Assembly (NCBI GenBank): GCA_002699485.1
Contig: PAAV01000040.1
Location: forward strand, 1-50,198
Source of the DNA: Chloroflexota bacterium
Lineage (GTDB): Bacteria; Chloroflexota; Dehalococcoidia; Lucifugimonadales; UBA2962
Direction of reading: 5' to 3'
DNA length: 50,198 bases
Of this stretch, positions 42,887 to 50,198 are shown in pieces; within the stretch, counting starts at the first letter, position 1, and every line of letters begins with the position of its first letter. The translations under genes were made by a program, and so were the position numbers. Under the pieces are notes generated by a model. That model was not told where the DNA came from and searched no databases. It was given only the letters and a program-made list of their open reading frames with translations.

Positions 42887-42920
42887 TATTCTCTTAACAA
42901 TCATCCAACTTAAGAGAATA
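42887..42920. promoter_or_regulatory. Inverted repeat between the divergent SDR and YhfX-like genes
   Basis: TATTCTCTTAA (42887-42897) and TTAAGAGAATA (42910-42920) are perfect 11-base complements around a 12-base spacer. The site sits near the middle of the divergent intergenic region, as expected for a shared operator bound by a dimeric regulator. No regulator gene is adjacent. Confidence 0.55.
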
Positions 42921-42982
42921 GATTTGTTATTTGTATTAATATACCTAAAACCAAGAATTTAGAGAAATCACACTTAATTCTA

Positions 42983-44179
42983 ATGTTAGACATAATCGAA
43001 AATCGTAATCCGAAACTCGTTGAAGCAACGGTTGAGCTCCATCAATCTGGAGCCATCCCTTCAGATTGCTATGTAGTTGACATGGACATTCTTCGTAAAA
43101 ACGTACAGGGAATAAAAGTTTCTGCCGAAGAATTAGGATTGAATTGTTTTGTGATGACAAAGCAGTTCAATCGAAATCCATCCATGGTCTCGCTATTTAT
43201 AGAAGAGGGGCTAGATAAATTTGTTGCTGTCGATTACGAATGTGCCTATTTGTTAAATAAGCTACAGGCAAACGTCAGTCATGTTGGACATCTTGTTCAG
43301 ATACCTAAACATAGAACAATTGATGTTTTAGAAATGAACCCTGAAATTTGGACAGTTTATGGATACGAGAATGCAGTGTCCATCAGCGCTGCAGCAAAGA
43401 GTGCTGGAGTTACACAGAATGTGTTGTTGAAAGTTATTGGGGAGAAAGATGCAGCATACACTGCACAAGAAGGGGGCATACCCTTTAATAGCGCTCTGGA
43501 AGTTGCAGAAAGGATTGCTTCACTACCTAACCTAAAGATCGTAGGTGTAACAGGGTTTTACTGCACAACATATGACTTCGACAAAAGAAAAATTGTCCCT
43601 ACTCCAAATATGACATCGATTAAAGAAGCTGCAGATATGTTTGCAACAGAACTTGAATTAGAAATCAAACACATAAATGCTCCAGGTAATTCATCAATAG
43701 AAAGCATGCTTGTCACATCAAACATGGGAGCAACTGATACTGAACCTGGAAGTGCACTCTGGGGAATGTGTCCGCAGCAACTATTTGGGTCTGACAGCGG
43801 TGAGCCAGCACAGGTTTACGTTTCAGAAATCTCCCACTATTCTGAAGACATAGCTCAGGTAATTGGCGGTGGCTTCTACCCCGATGTTGCATTCGCCCCG
43901 ATGATGGTCACTCAGGCATTTGTAGGAAATAGCGCAGCGAACATTTTTAATGATCCGATAAAGGCAGAGGTTCCATCTCAGAATTGGATTGATTACTATT
44001 CCTGGCTATATCCGGAATCCAAGAGCAGGGCCAACCCAGGCGACACAGTCATTTACTTTTTCAGGCCTCAAATCTTTAAAACTAGATCAGCAAACGTAGC
44101 AACCTTATCGGGAGTTCAAACGGGAATTCCACAAGTTGAAGCTATCTATGACAGAAGCAGTAACTTAATGTTGGGTTAA
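42983..44179 (+). CDS. YhfX-like PLP protein (alanine racemase-type barrel)
   Basis: The 398-residue protein resembles the YhfX branch of the alanine racemase N-terminal barrel family. The PLP lysine is probably K60 in CFVMTKQFNRNP, and a second beta domain follows after about residue 250. YhfX-type proteins are poorly characterised and occur in catabolic operons. Racemase, decarboxylase or aldolase activity on an amino acid is possible. It diverges from the SDR pair and overlaps the MFS stop by four bases. Confidence 0.8.
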   Translation: MLDIIENRNPKLVEATVELHQSGAIPSDCYVVDMDILRKNVQGIKVSAEELGLNCFVMTKQFNRNPSMVSLFIEEGLDKFVAVDYECAYLLNKLQANVSHVGHLVQIPKHRTIDVLEMNPEIWTVYGYENAVSISAAAKSAGVTQNVLLKVIGEKDAAYTAQEGGIPFNSALEVAERIASLPNLKIVGVTGFYCTTYDFDKRKIVPTPNMTSIKEAADMFATELELEIKHINAPGNSSIESMLVTSNMGATDTEPGSALWGMCPQQLFGSDSGEPAQVYVSEISHYSEDIAQVIGGGFYPDVAFAPMMVTQAFVGNSAANIFNDPIKAEVPSQNWIDYYSWLYPESKSRANPGDTVIYFFRPQIFKTRSANVATLSGVQTGIPQVEAIYDRSSNLMLG

Positions 44180-45459
44180 TCTGATTTATGCTTAGGTGGT
44201 GGAGCAAGCAGAGCCGCTAACGCACACACTGCAGGTAGTGGTAAGAAACTAATAATTGCTAATTCGTAATTATTGGAAATCTCATAAAGTGCGCCAAAAG
44301 GTAAAGGGCCCAATCCGCTCGACACAACCATGCCAATAGTTGCAACGCCCATAATTGTTCCGAGGTGTTTTCTCCCAAAATAGTTCGGGAAAATCACGAT
44401 CATCGTTGTGTATATCAAACCTTGTGTCATTCCAGTAAAGATCCCGTAAATTACCGCATGCCACAGGTCTTGTATCATGAAAGTCCAAACCATAGAAGCC
44501 ATTAATGCAAGCTGTCCTGCAGCAAGTATGAATCGATTTGGCAGCTTATCAAGAAGGTAGCCGGCTAGCATTGTACTAAAGACACCCACGGCTGCAGTCA
44601 AGCTTAATATTAATGTGGCCTGTGTGTCCGCAATACCCCTGGAATTCATAATTGACATGTGATGAAAGGTCATAGCCGTACCAATCAATGAACCTGCTGT
44701 ACCAGCGAAAATTAATAGCCAGAACGCTTTGGTCTTCATCGCTTGTTTCGCTGTCCAGGAGTCTTCTTTTTCACTCGATTGCGAGTTACTTAATTGCAAT
44801 ACATCCTTACGTCCCATATCAGGTTTTAAGCCAACAGATTCAGGAGTACGCCTGACAAGTAATATTGCAGGAGGCAAAAGTACGACCCAAATAGCAATTC
44901 CCAGCATAACCCATGTGCTTCGCCAACCATTATTAACAATCAAAAGATATATCAACGGTGGTAGAGCTATTTCAGAGACAGGTGCAGCTAAAGAAGTGAT
45001 AGCTGTTGCTTTACCTCGGAGGCGAACAAACCAAATATTTACGGTGCTTGTAGAGACCATAGAAAGGGCTGTCTGACCCAAACTTCGTATGCCCCAAAAC
45101 CCTAAGAAAAGGTGAACAGGATGTGTTACCTGACCCATCAACACTATTGCCAATCCAAAAAGAGCGGTAACAGCAGTTAAAACAACCCTGGCTCCAAATT
45201 TATCAAAGGCACGACCAGCAATTACTGCTCCTAAAAATGCACAAATGGAACCTGCGCTATAAACAGCAGAAACAGTGGTGCGAGACCACCCGGTATCTTC
45301 AATTATAGGATCAACAAAGATTGCAACAACAAAAGTCTGTCCAGGACCTGACATGAACATACCAAGCCACGCAACCGCAACAATGACCCAGCCGTAGTTA
45401 AACGGAATGGAATTGATCCAAGAAGATTTAGATGTGGGTTTATCTGGGAGAGAGTTCAA
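44176..45459 (-). CDS. Major facilitator superfamily transporter (MCT/oxalate-formate type)
   Basis: The 427-residue protein has twelve membrane helices in two halves with a central loop (about 205-230). It shows MFS motifs such as GRAFDKFGARVV between helices 2 and 3. The opening stretch FNYGWVIVAVAWLGMFMSGPGQTF resembles monocarboxylate and oxalate/formate carriers. It starts at TTG 12 bases after the hydroxyacid dehydrogenase stop, so uptake of a 2-hydroxy or 2-oxo acid is a reasonable inference. Confidence 0.88.
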   Translation of the reverse strand: MNSLPDKPTSKSSWINSIPFNYGWVIVAVAWLGMFMSGPGQTFVVAIFVDPIIEDTGWSRTTVSAVYSAGSICAFLGAVIAGRAFDKFGARVVLTAVTALFGLAIVLMGQVTHPVHLFLGFWGIRSLGQTALSMVSTSTVNIWFVRLRGKATAITSLAAPVSEIALPPLIYLLIVNNGWRSTWVMLGIAIWVVLLPPAILLVRRTPESVGLKPDMGRKDVLQLSNSQSSEKEDSWTAKQAMKTKAFWLLIFAGTAGSLIGTAMTFHHMSIMNSRGIADTQATLILSLTAAVGVFSTMLAGYLLDKLPNRFILAAGQLALMASMVWTFMIQDLWHAVIYGIFTGMTQGLIYTTMIVIFPNYFGRKHLGTIMGVATIGMVVSSGLGPLPFGALYEISNNYELAIISFLPLPAVCALAALLAPPPKHKSD

Positions 45460-45471
45460 ATTGATATCTAT

Positions 45472-46446
45472 TTAAAACCATAGATTTTTGTCAACAATAT
45501 TTAAGAGTTTTTCGCCTTTTTCAAACCTTCTAGCATTTTCGAGTAATATCTTATATTTTCTTTCATTAACATCTCCTCCATGCCCATCTTCTTTCGCAGC
45601 TACGTGAGGAGTCAATATGACATTTGGAAGACTCCATAATTCATGGTCTTTCGGCAAAGGTTCAGTATCATAAACATCAAGGCCTGCGCCGGCAATTTCG
45701 CCTGATTTTATGGCTGAAACGAGATCCTTAAGCCTCGTGGTCTTGCCTCTGCCAATGTTAATGAAATAAGCGGATGGTTTCATCATTGAGAAAACTTTAG
45801 AATTAAAAAAGAACTCGTTTTCCGGAGTATGCGGCATAGTAACAATAACAAAATCACCTTTGCCAATCACAGTGTGGTATTCATCGGGTTCAACAAGCTG
45901 GTCTACCGTCTCTGGAGTCTGAGTAACTCTAGGGTCAATACCAATAACATTCATCCCGAAACTTTTACAATGTTTAGATACTTCAGTTCCTATACCGCCT
46001 ATACCGAATATGATGACTGTTGAATCCGGTAAAAAAACAAATGGCGCATCATTAGCGTCAACATTATACGATCGCTCTTTTTGAGCCCTCAAATAACCGG
46101 TTATACCTCGTGACAGACCCAACACATACATCATTATGTGAGCACTTATATGGTCGTTATATACTCCGCGGAAATTCGTTACTGTAACTGAACTATGTGT
46201 CAGGTCATCATAGTAAAAGCCTGGTGGTGGAGCTGCATGATGTGCCTGTATCCATTTAAGTTTAGTTGCTCGTTTTAGTAAATCTCCAGGAACGTACCCA
46301 AAGGCTGCATCTGCATCTTCAATCTCGGTCATCGCTGAATCATCATCTACCTTGACCACTGTGTATCCTGGCAATTCATCATCTAATTTTGCAGCCCATC
46401 CTTTTTGTATGTCTGAGATTGTAGGCATCAAAATAAGTTTATGCAT
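45472..46446 (-). CDS. D-2-hydroxyacid dehydrogenase
   Basis: The 324-residue NAD(P)-dependent dehydrogenase has GIGGIG at 148-153 and the catalytic set R233 (INIGRGK), E262 (DTEPLP) and H281 (TPHVAA). It is distinct from the copy at 12.5 kb and closer to the group that includes phosphoglycerate-dehydrogenase-like GhrA-type enzymes. AGGAAAG precedes the ATG. It heads a two-gene unit with the MFS transporter, suggesting that the carried acid is its substrate. Confidence 0.88.
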   Translation of the reverse strand: MHKLILMPTISDIQKGWAAKLDDELPGYTVVKVDDDSAMTEIEDADAAFGYVPGDLLKRATKLKWIQAHHAAPPPGFYYDDLTHSSVTVTNFRGVYNDHISAHIMMYVLGLSRGITGYLRAQKERSYNVDANDAPFVFLPDSTVIIFGIGGIGTEVSKHCKSFGMNVIGIDPRVTQTPETVDQLVEPDEYHTVIGKGDFVIVTMPHTPENEFFFNSKVFSMMKPSAYFINIGRGKTTRLKDLVSAIKSGEIAGAGLDVYDTEPLPKDHELWSLPNVILTPHVAAKEDGHGGDVNERKYKILLENARRFEKGEKLLNIVDKNLWF

Positions 46447-46555
46447 TAATTACTTTCCTGAGTGAATTTATTCAACCTATTGTAATTAAAAGGGAGCTAG
46501 CTCGGTATTTGTAAATTAGTAAATTTCGATGAATAATCAAGTTAATATTATTATT

Positions 46556-46561
46556 TATAAT
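46556..46561 (+). promoter_or_regulatory. Candidate -10 box upstream of the SDR at 46.6 kb
   Basis: TATAAT is a perfect -10 hexamer 66 bases before the SDR start. No convincing -35 box lies 16-18 bases upstream, and the region is very A+T rich. Confidence 0.3.
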
Positions 46562-46627
46562 GTATGTGACTCGAAATACGTGTGAGATATAAAAACGCTA
46601 CTATTACAAATAGGTCAGGAGACTGCA

Positions 46628-47410
46628 ATGCGATTGAAGGACAGGCTAGCTATAGTGACTGGTGGAAGTTCCGGTATAGGAAGAGCAATTGCGATTGCCC
46701 TTAGCAATGAAGGAGCTTATGTTGTTGTATCGGATATTGATCAAGCTCCTAAACGCGGTAAGTATCATGAAAAAACTACAACAACACCTACTGTTGAGGA
46801 GATATCAAAATCAGGAGGGCAGGGAACATTCATACAGTGTGATATGTCCGATGAAAACGGCATAAGGAACCTAATCGGTAAAACTATTCAAGAACATGAT
46901 CGCATAGACATATTAGTTAATAATGCTGGCATATGTTTCACTAGTGATAGTCAAGAAACTACGACGGAGGCTTTCGATAATCTTGTCGGTATAAATTTAC
47001 GAGGCGTGTTTTTGGCTACTAAATATGCTGTACCACATATTAAGAAATCGGAAGCAGGCAGGATCATTAACATAGCCTCTGTTCATGCCTTCAATGGAGG
47101 AGGTGGTCCTGCATATGCAGCAAGCAAAGCAGGCGTTGTAAATCTAACTAAAGATACTGCACTTGAATTGGCACCTCATGGGGGAACTGTTAACGCTATA
47201 TGCCCAGGCTACATTGAAACTGCCATACAGGACGAACTAACAGAACAAGATATTAAAGAATCAATCGAAAAAACACCTTTACCTAGACTTGGTCTTCCAA
47301 AAGATATCGGACTTGCTGCTTTATTCCTAGCGTCTGATGACGCTGAGTGGATAACAGGAATATCGCTAGTTGTTGACGGAGGAATGTTAGCACCTCTGCC
47401 GGTGGCATAA
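46628..47410 (+). CDS. Short-chain dehydrogenase/reductase with an extended insert
   Basis: The 260-residue classical SDR has TGGSSGIG (11-18), NNAG (98-101) and catalytic S151, Y163 and K167, and ends in LVVDGGM. It carries an insert after the second beta strand (about 40-60, PKRGKYHEKTTTTPT) seen in a subset of actinobacterial-type SDRs with bound NAD. The substrate is unknown. AGGAG lies before the ATG. It converges with the DMT transporter gene. Confidence 0.88.
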   Translation: MRLKDRLAIVTGGSSGIGRAIAIALSNEGAYVVVSDIDQAPKRGKYHEKTTTTPTVEEISKSGGQGTFIQCDMSDENGIRNLIGKTIQEHDRIDILVNNAGICFTSDSQETTTEAFDNLVGINLRGVFLATKYAVPHIKKSEAGRIINIASVHAFNGGGGPAYAASKAGVVNLTKDTALELAPHGGTVNAICPGYIETAIQDELTEQDIKESIEKTPLPRLGLPKDIGLAALFLASDDAEWITGISLVVDGGMLAPLPVA

Positions 47411-47424
47411 CGCTGATTACGGAC

Positions 47425-48324
47425 TTAAAGAAGTGAAATCCCTGAAACACCAACAATTATCATAACTACCGCAAATGACCTTTGTGTAATTGAGCTTCTA
47501 TCCAAAGGTTCATCCAAAACTCTTATATAGTTTAAGCTCAGTATAGCTCCGAATATTACTGCAAATAAAGGTCGTGTGGACATGATCGCTGTAGCTAACG
47601 CCACAGGACTATTATCAATTGCGATAGTAGTGAACCATAACGCAGCGAAAGCCAGAATCGCCTCACTAAAAATGACTATCGATAATCCCTTTAGGTTTTT
47701 TACGAATAATAGGCTTTCTTTTATGGTATCTCTGGTAATCGGTAAAAGCATTAATGGGATCGCTGTGCCAATACCACGGTAAGCAAATACATTCCAAAAT
47801 GACATTTCATTTAGAGCAGCTTTGGTTAAAGACAATCCTGCACCAAAAAATACACTGGCAGCAATCATAACAAAGAACCAAACTCCAAGGCTGCCAAATC
47901 CAACCCCTGTTCTTTTTAGAGATATTAGTACTGCTCCAGCCACAGTTAACAAAATAGCTATCCATTGCAATACCGTCAGGGACTCTTTCAAAAAGATCAC
48001 CGCGATTATGGCAACAAAAACCGGAGCCGTTTGATATACGGATGCCACTACAGAAGCATCTTGGTACCTTAATGCCAAAAACATCAAAAGAAGTGAGACT
48101 CCTATCAATACGCCTGACCCGCCTGCTATTAATATATTGATTGCTGAATATGATTCGAACCCAACAAAAGCCATGGGTATAAGCGAACCTGGTAGCTGTA
48201 ATGCACCAGCAAATATCATGAATGTGCGTGGGCTAGGGGAGTGCCTTTCTATAACGATTTTATCTAGTATACCTACACCGGCAAAACCAATTGCAGAAGC
48301 AATAGCAGCAAGAATCCAATCCAT
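47425..48324 (-). CDS. EamA/DMT-superfamily transporter
   Basis: The 299-residue protein has ten membrane helices in two EamA-type halves, with the family stretch YQDASVVASVYQTAPVFVAI. Members export amino acids or other small metabolites. It overlaps the methyltransferase stop by one base (TAATG), so both are translated from the same message. The substrate is unknown. Confidence 0.87.
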   Translation of the reverse strand: MDWILAAIASAIGFAGVGILDKIVIERHSPSPRTFMIFAGALQLPGSLIPMAFVGFESYSAINILIAGGSGVLIGVSLLLMFLALRYQDASVVASVYQTAPVFVAIIAVIFLKESLTVLQWIAILLTVAGAVLISLKRTGVGFGSLGVWFFVMIAASVFFGAGLSLTKAALNEMSFWNVFAYRGIGTAIPLMLLPITRDTIKESLLFVKNLKGLSIVIFSEAILAFAALWFTTIAIDNSPVALATAIMSTRPLFAVIFGAILSLNYIRVLDEPLDRSSITQRSFAVVMIIVGVSGISLL

Positions 48325-48935
48325 TACTTACTCATTTTTGTCATACTGGCCAACCATGCAGCTGCTCCATGTGCATGTGTGTTTGTCTCATAGACAGATT
48401 TAACAATCGTGATATCAGTCCATTCTTTTTCAAAAACTCTTTGTATTTCATCTTGAGAAAGGCGACGCGGCCCATCTTCGCCAGGTTCAAGGTCACTCCA
48501 TGCTATTAAATGAAGCTGTCCTTCAGGATGAGTCAATTGCCGTAGCACTTTCATATACTTCTTTCTAGCATTATCGCTGAAGGCATGAAACACTCCAGAA
48601 TCCAGAATAGTGTCAAATAATGCTCCTCCGAAGTCATGTTTGAATAGATCACCGCAAATTAGCTCGACTGAGACACCTTTCGCCTTTGCTTTTTGCCTTG
48701 CGATGTCAATCGCATGTTGAGACAGGTCAATCCCCATTACTTCAAAACCATTTTCGGTTAGGTATATGGAGTTTTCAGCCGTGCCACATCCCAACTCTAG
48801 AACCCTTCCTTTAACCGACCCTGCCTTTAATAAAGACATGACGGCTTTTTGAGGCCTGTTAATCTCCCAGACAGGTGTTTCTTCCTTGTAAATCCGTTGG
48901 AAAAAGTTGACTTGGTTACTTTTTGAATCACTCAT
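48324..48935 (-). CDS. Class I SAM-dependent methyltransferase
   Basis: The 203-residue protein has motif I VLELGCGTAENS (about 45-56), the acidic residue after strand 2 (GIDLS), and CGDLF, in the order of class I methyltransferases. It resembles thiopurine/tellurite-type methyltransferases in size and in the opening EETPVWEINRPQKAV-like pattern. It may detoxify a small molecule that the linked DMT transporter exports; this is inference. Confidence 0.85.
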   Translation of the reverse strand: MSDSKSNQVNFFQRIYKEETPVWEINRPQKAVMSLLKAGSVKGRVLELGCGTAENSIYLTENGFEVMGIDLSQHAIDIARQKAKAKGVSVELICGDLFKHDFGGALFDTILDSGVFHAFSDNARKKYMKVLRQLTHPEGQLHLIAWSDLEPGEDGPRRLSQDEIQRVFEKEWTDITIVKSVYETNTHAHGAAAWLASMTKMSK

Positions 48936-48983
48936 AACTTAATAGTGACACCGAACATCCTTATAGCACCTAACCTAAACGCA

Positions 48984-49003
48984 AACTTAATGTACTTTAA
49001 GTT
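48984..49003. promoter_or_regulatory. Short inverted repeat between the hydrolase and methyltransferase genes
   Basis: AACTTAA (48984-48990) and TTAAGTT (48997-49003) are perfect 7-base complements with a 6-base loop, 21 bases after the hydrolase stop. It could be a weak terminator or an operator. No strong U-tract follows on the minus strand. Confidence 0.3.
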
Positions 49004-49023
49004 CAAAATGAGGTTTTAGTAAC

Positions 49024-50118
49024 TTATTTAATCGTCAGGGCTTTTGCAGGATTTTCCACAAAAAGCTTATTGATATACTCCTCTGAATAACCCTTATACC
49101 TCATTCTTGGTATTATCTGAGAGAGTATGTAGAAATATCCATGTCCACCATATTTAAATAAACGGTCTTTTGTACATATGTCCTGTGCAACCACTACTTT
49201 ATTCTCGTACCCTTGTCCCATGATCCATGCTATATCTTCTATACGCTTTGCATCACTTGGCATATCAATATCTACGTTGCCGTTATAGTAGTGTTGTTCT
49301 CTTCCAAATAGGTCCCATTCCATGTACGCCCCAGATTTAGCTATCTCAGTCAATGTTTCTTTCTTGAATACAGTTCTATCCAGGTGACCCATAATAGTAT
49401 GAGATAAATCAGTACCAACCTCATCAAGGACCTCTAATATCTCAAGTGGAGCAGTCTCATCACGGCCTGGATGAATAAGTATGGGGAAACCGGTAATACT
49501 CTGAGCTCTACCAGCCGCTCGAAGCACTTTGCGTTCGTTATCAGTTAGAGGCCATGAACATCCGACTTCACCTATAATTCCTGCTTTTATTCTATCGGTA
49601 CCCTCATATTGCCCTTCGTCTGATAATGCCTCCAACCCATACGTCAGATCAGATACGATTTTGGACTCAATGTCCTCTTCATTTTTCGCATTCATTTCTT
49701 CTGGGTGAGCAACATCAACATAGTGACCTGAACCCATAACTATGTTCAACCCAGTCGTCCTAGCTATCCTAGCTAATCCAACAGGGTCTCTACCAATATC
49801 TGGAATAGTAACGTCTACTAACGTTCCTCCACCGAAGTCTTTATATAGGTTTGCTTCAACAATCGCATTATCTACATCAGATATCAGGTAGTTATCTTCA
49901 TTGGGAGCAAAATGGTACCTGGCAAGTCCTATATTTTCGTGAGATAACTTTTCAGAATATATATCAGGTACGTTTTTTACACCTGGAACCGTTAGCATAT
50001 GCGGCAACACTTGAGTCAAGTCTATGATCAGATGTTCATGCGTTAAGGTAATGCCTAAAGTTGAGGGATCTACTGGCCCCAATACAGTTTGAACTTGTCC
50101 AGATGGTACATTTTCCAT
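49024..50118 (-). CDS. Phosphotriesterase-family metal-dependent hydrolase
   Basis: The 364-residue TIM-barrel amidohydrolase has the binuclear metal set of the phosphotriesterase family: H28 and H30 (THEHL), H216 (LIHPG), H245 (MGHLD) and D313 (AQDI). The bridging position is E184 (IGEVGCS) instead of a carboxylated lysine. The Glu form is common among family members that act on lactones or amides rather than phosphotriesters. AAGGAAAG lies before the ATG. About 80 bases of A+T-rich upstream DNA reach the window end and probably hold its promoter. Confidence 0.9.
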   Translation of the reverse strand: MENVPSGQVQTVLGPVDPSTLGITLTHEHLIIDLTQVLPHMLTVPGVKNVPDIYSEKLSHENIGLARYHFAPNEDNYLISDVDNAIVEANLYKDFGGGTLVDVTIPDIGRDPVGLARIARTTGLNIVMGSGHYVDVAHPEEMNAKNEEDIESKIVSDLTYGLEALSDEGQYEGTDRIKAGIIGEVGCSWPLTDNERKVLRAAGRAQSITGFPILIHPGRDETAPLEILEVLDEVGTDLSHTIMGHLDRTVFKKETLTEIAKSGAYMEWDLFGREQHYYNGNVDIDMPSDAKRIEDIAWIMGQGYENKVVVAQDICTKDRLFKYGGHGYFYILSQIIPRMRYKGYSEEYINKLFVENPAKALTIK

Positions 50119-50198
50119 ATTTTTATCTTTCCTTGCCTTGATAGACTTTTGTTACTATTTAATTTTGTAAGTTTACATATGTATTTAACTAAATCAAC

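Noticed and set aside
46494-46503. Palindrome GAGCTAGCTC in the divergent region at 46.5 kb
   Set aside because: Ten bases is short enough to occur by chance in the window; no second site or clear promoter frames it.
1-50198. CRISPR array, insertion sequence or toxin-antitoxin pair
   Set aside because: No regularly spaced repeats, transposase motifs or paired small genes of those kinds were seen in reading the window.

Overview
The window is bacterial chromosome of low to moderate G+C content, densely packed with short operons on both strands. It carries housekeeping genes (dnaN, uvrC, a xerC/D-type recombinase, lgt, recJ, fabF, mtaB, a leucyl aminopeptidase, an ssrA tmRNA, tRNA-His, tRNA-Arg) mixed with many catabolic oxidoreductases, PLP enzymes and hydrolases. 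The gene mix suggests a free-living, probably marine, heterotroph. It includes several HemL-like class III aminotransferases, many short-chain dehydrogenases, D-2-hydroxyacid dehydrogenases, a phosphotriesterase-family hydrolase, and a lipoprotein with a long Val/Glu/Lys-rich linker of the kind common in Chloroflexota surface lipoproteins. My best guess is Chloroflexota of the SAR202/Dehalococcoidia type. This is inference from gene style, not from a marker-gene tree. No insertion sequence, prophage, CRISPR array or plasmid gene was seen.

Layout. 0-2.4 kb: the start of a zinc-ribbon protein cut by the window edge, an ACR3 arsenite exporter, an unknown five-helix membrane protein and the tmRNA, all on the minus strand. 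2.6-7.9 kb (plus): a cupredoxin lipoprotein, dnaN behind a good sigma70-like promoter, then an overlapping STN-like lipoprotein gene and a secreted M64 metallopeptidase with seven FG-GAP/VCBS repeats. 8.0-11.7 kb (minus): a zinc alcohol dehydrogenase, M19-like dipeptidase and gamma-glutamyltransferase operon. 11.9-18.7 kb (plus): a divergent PlsY-like protein, a hydroxyacid dehydrogenase, two tandem class III aminotransferases and an NfeD/slipin pair. 18.7-22.3 kb (minus): a small monooxygenase-fold protein, uvrC, a tail-anchored protein and a Xer recombinase. 22.4-27.8 kb: lgt (+), recJ and fabF (-), mtaB (+). 27.8-31.1 kb (minus): a HemL-like aminotransferase, a metallo-beta-lactamase-fold protein that has lost its metal motif, and a class V aminotransferase.

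31.2-34.6 kb (plus): leucyl aminopeptidase, two tRNAs, a coiled-coil lipoprotein and an extended SDR. 34.7-38.2 kb (minus): a large membrane protein with three internal repeats, an HpcH/HpaI aldolase and a peroxiredoxin. 38.3-41.3 kb: a SIMPL lipoprotein and a 3-methyladenine glycosylase (+), TenA and a cyclophilin-like protein (-), and a PNPOx-like flavoprotein (+). 41.3-50.1 kb: two tandem SDR paralogues, a YhfX-like PLP protein, an MFS carrier with a hydroxyacid dehydrogenase, another SDR, a DMT exporter with a methyltransferase, and a phosphotriesterase-family hydrolase. This last stretch looks like scavenging and catabolism of small organic acids and amino-acid derivatives, but no substrate can be fixed from sequence.

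The observations most worth pursuing are: the MBL-fold protein with all four residues of the HxHxDH motif replaced; the M19-like and PlsY-like proteins that lack key family residues; the triplicated extracellular module in the 642-residue membrane protein; the STN-lipoprotein/M64-propeller pair coupled to dnaN, with locally raised G+C; and several perfect inverted repeats in intergenic regions (11803-11848, 22361-22410, 42887-42920, 28980-29003). No clearly new multi-gene defence or mobile system was found.
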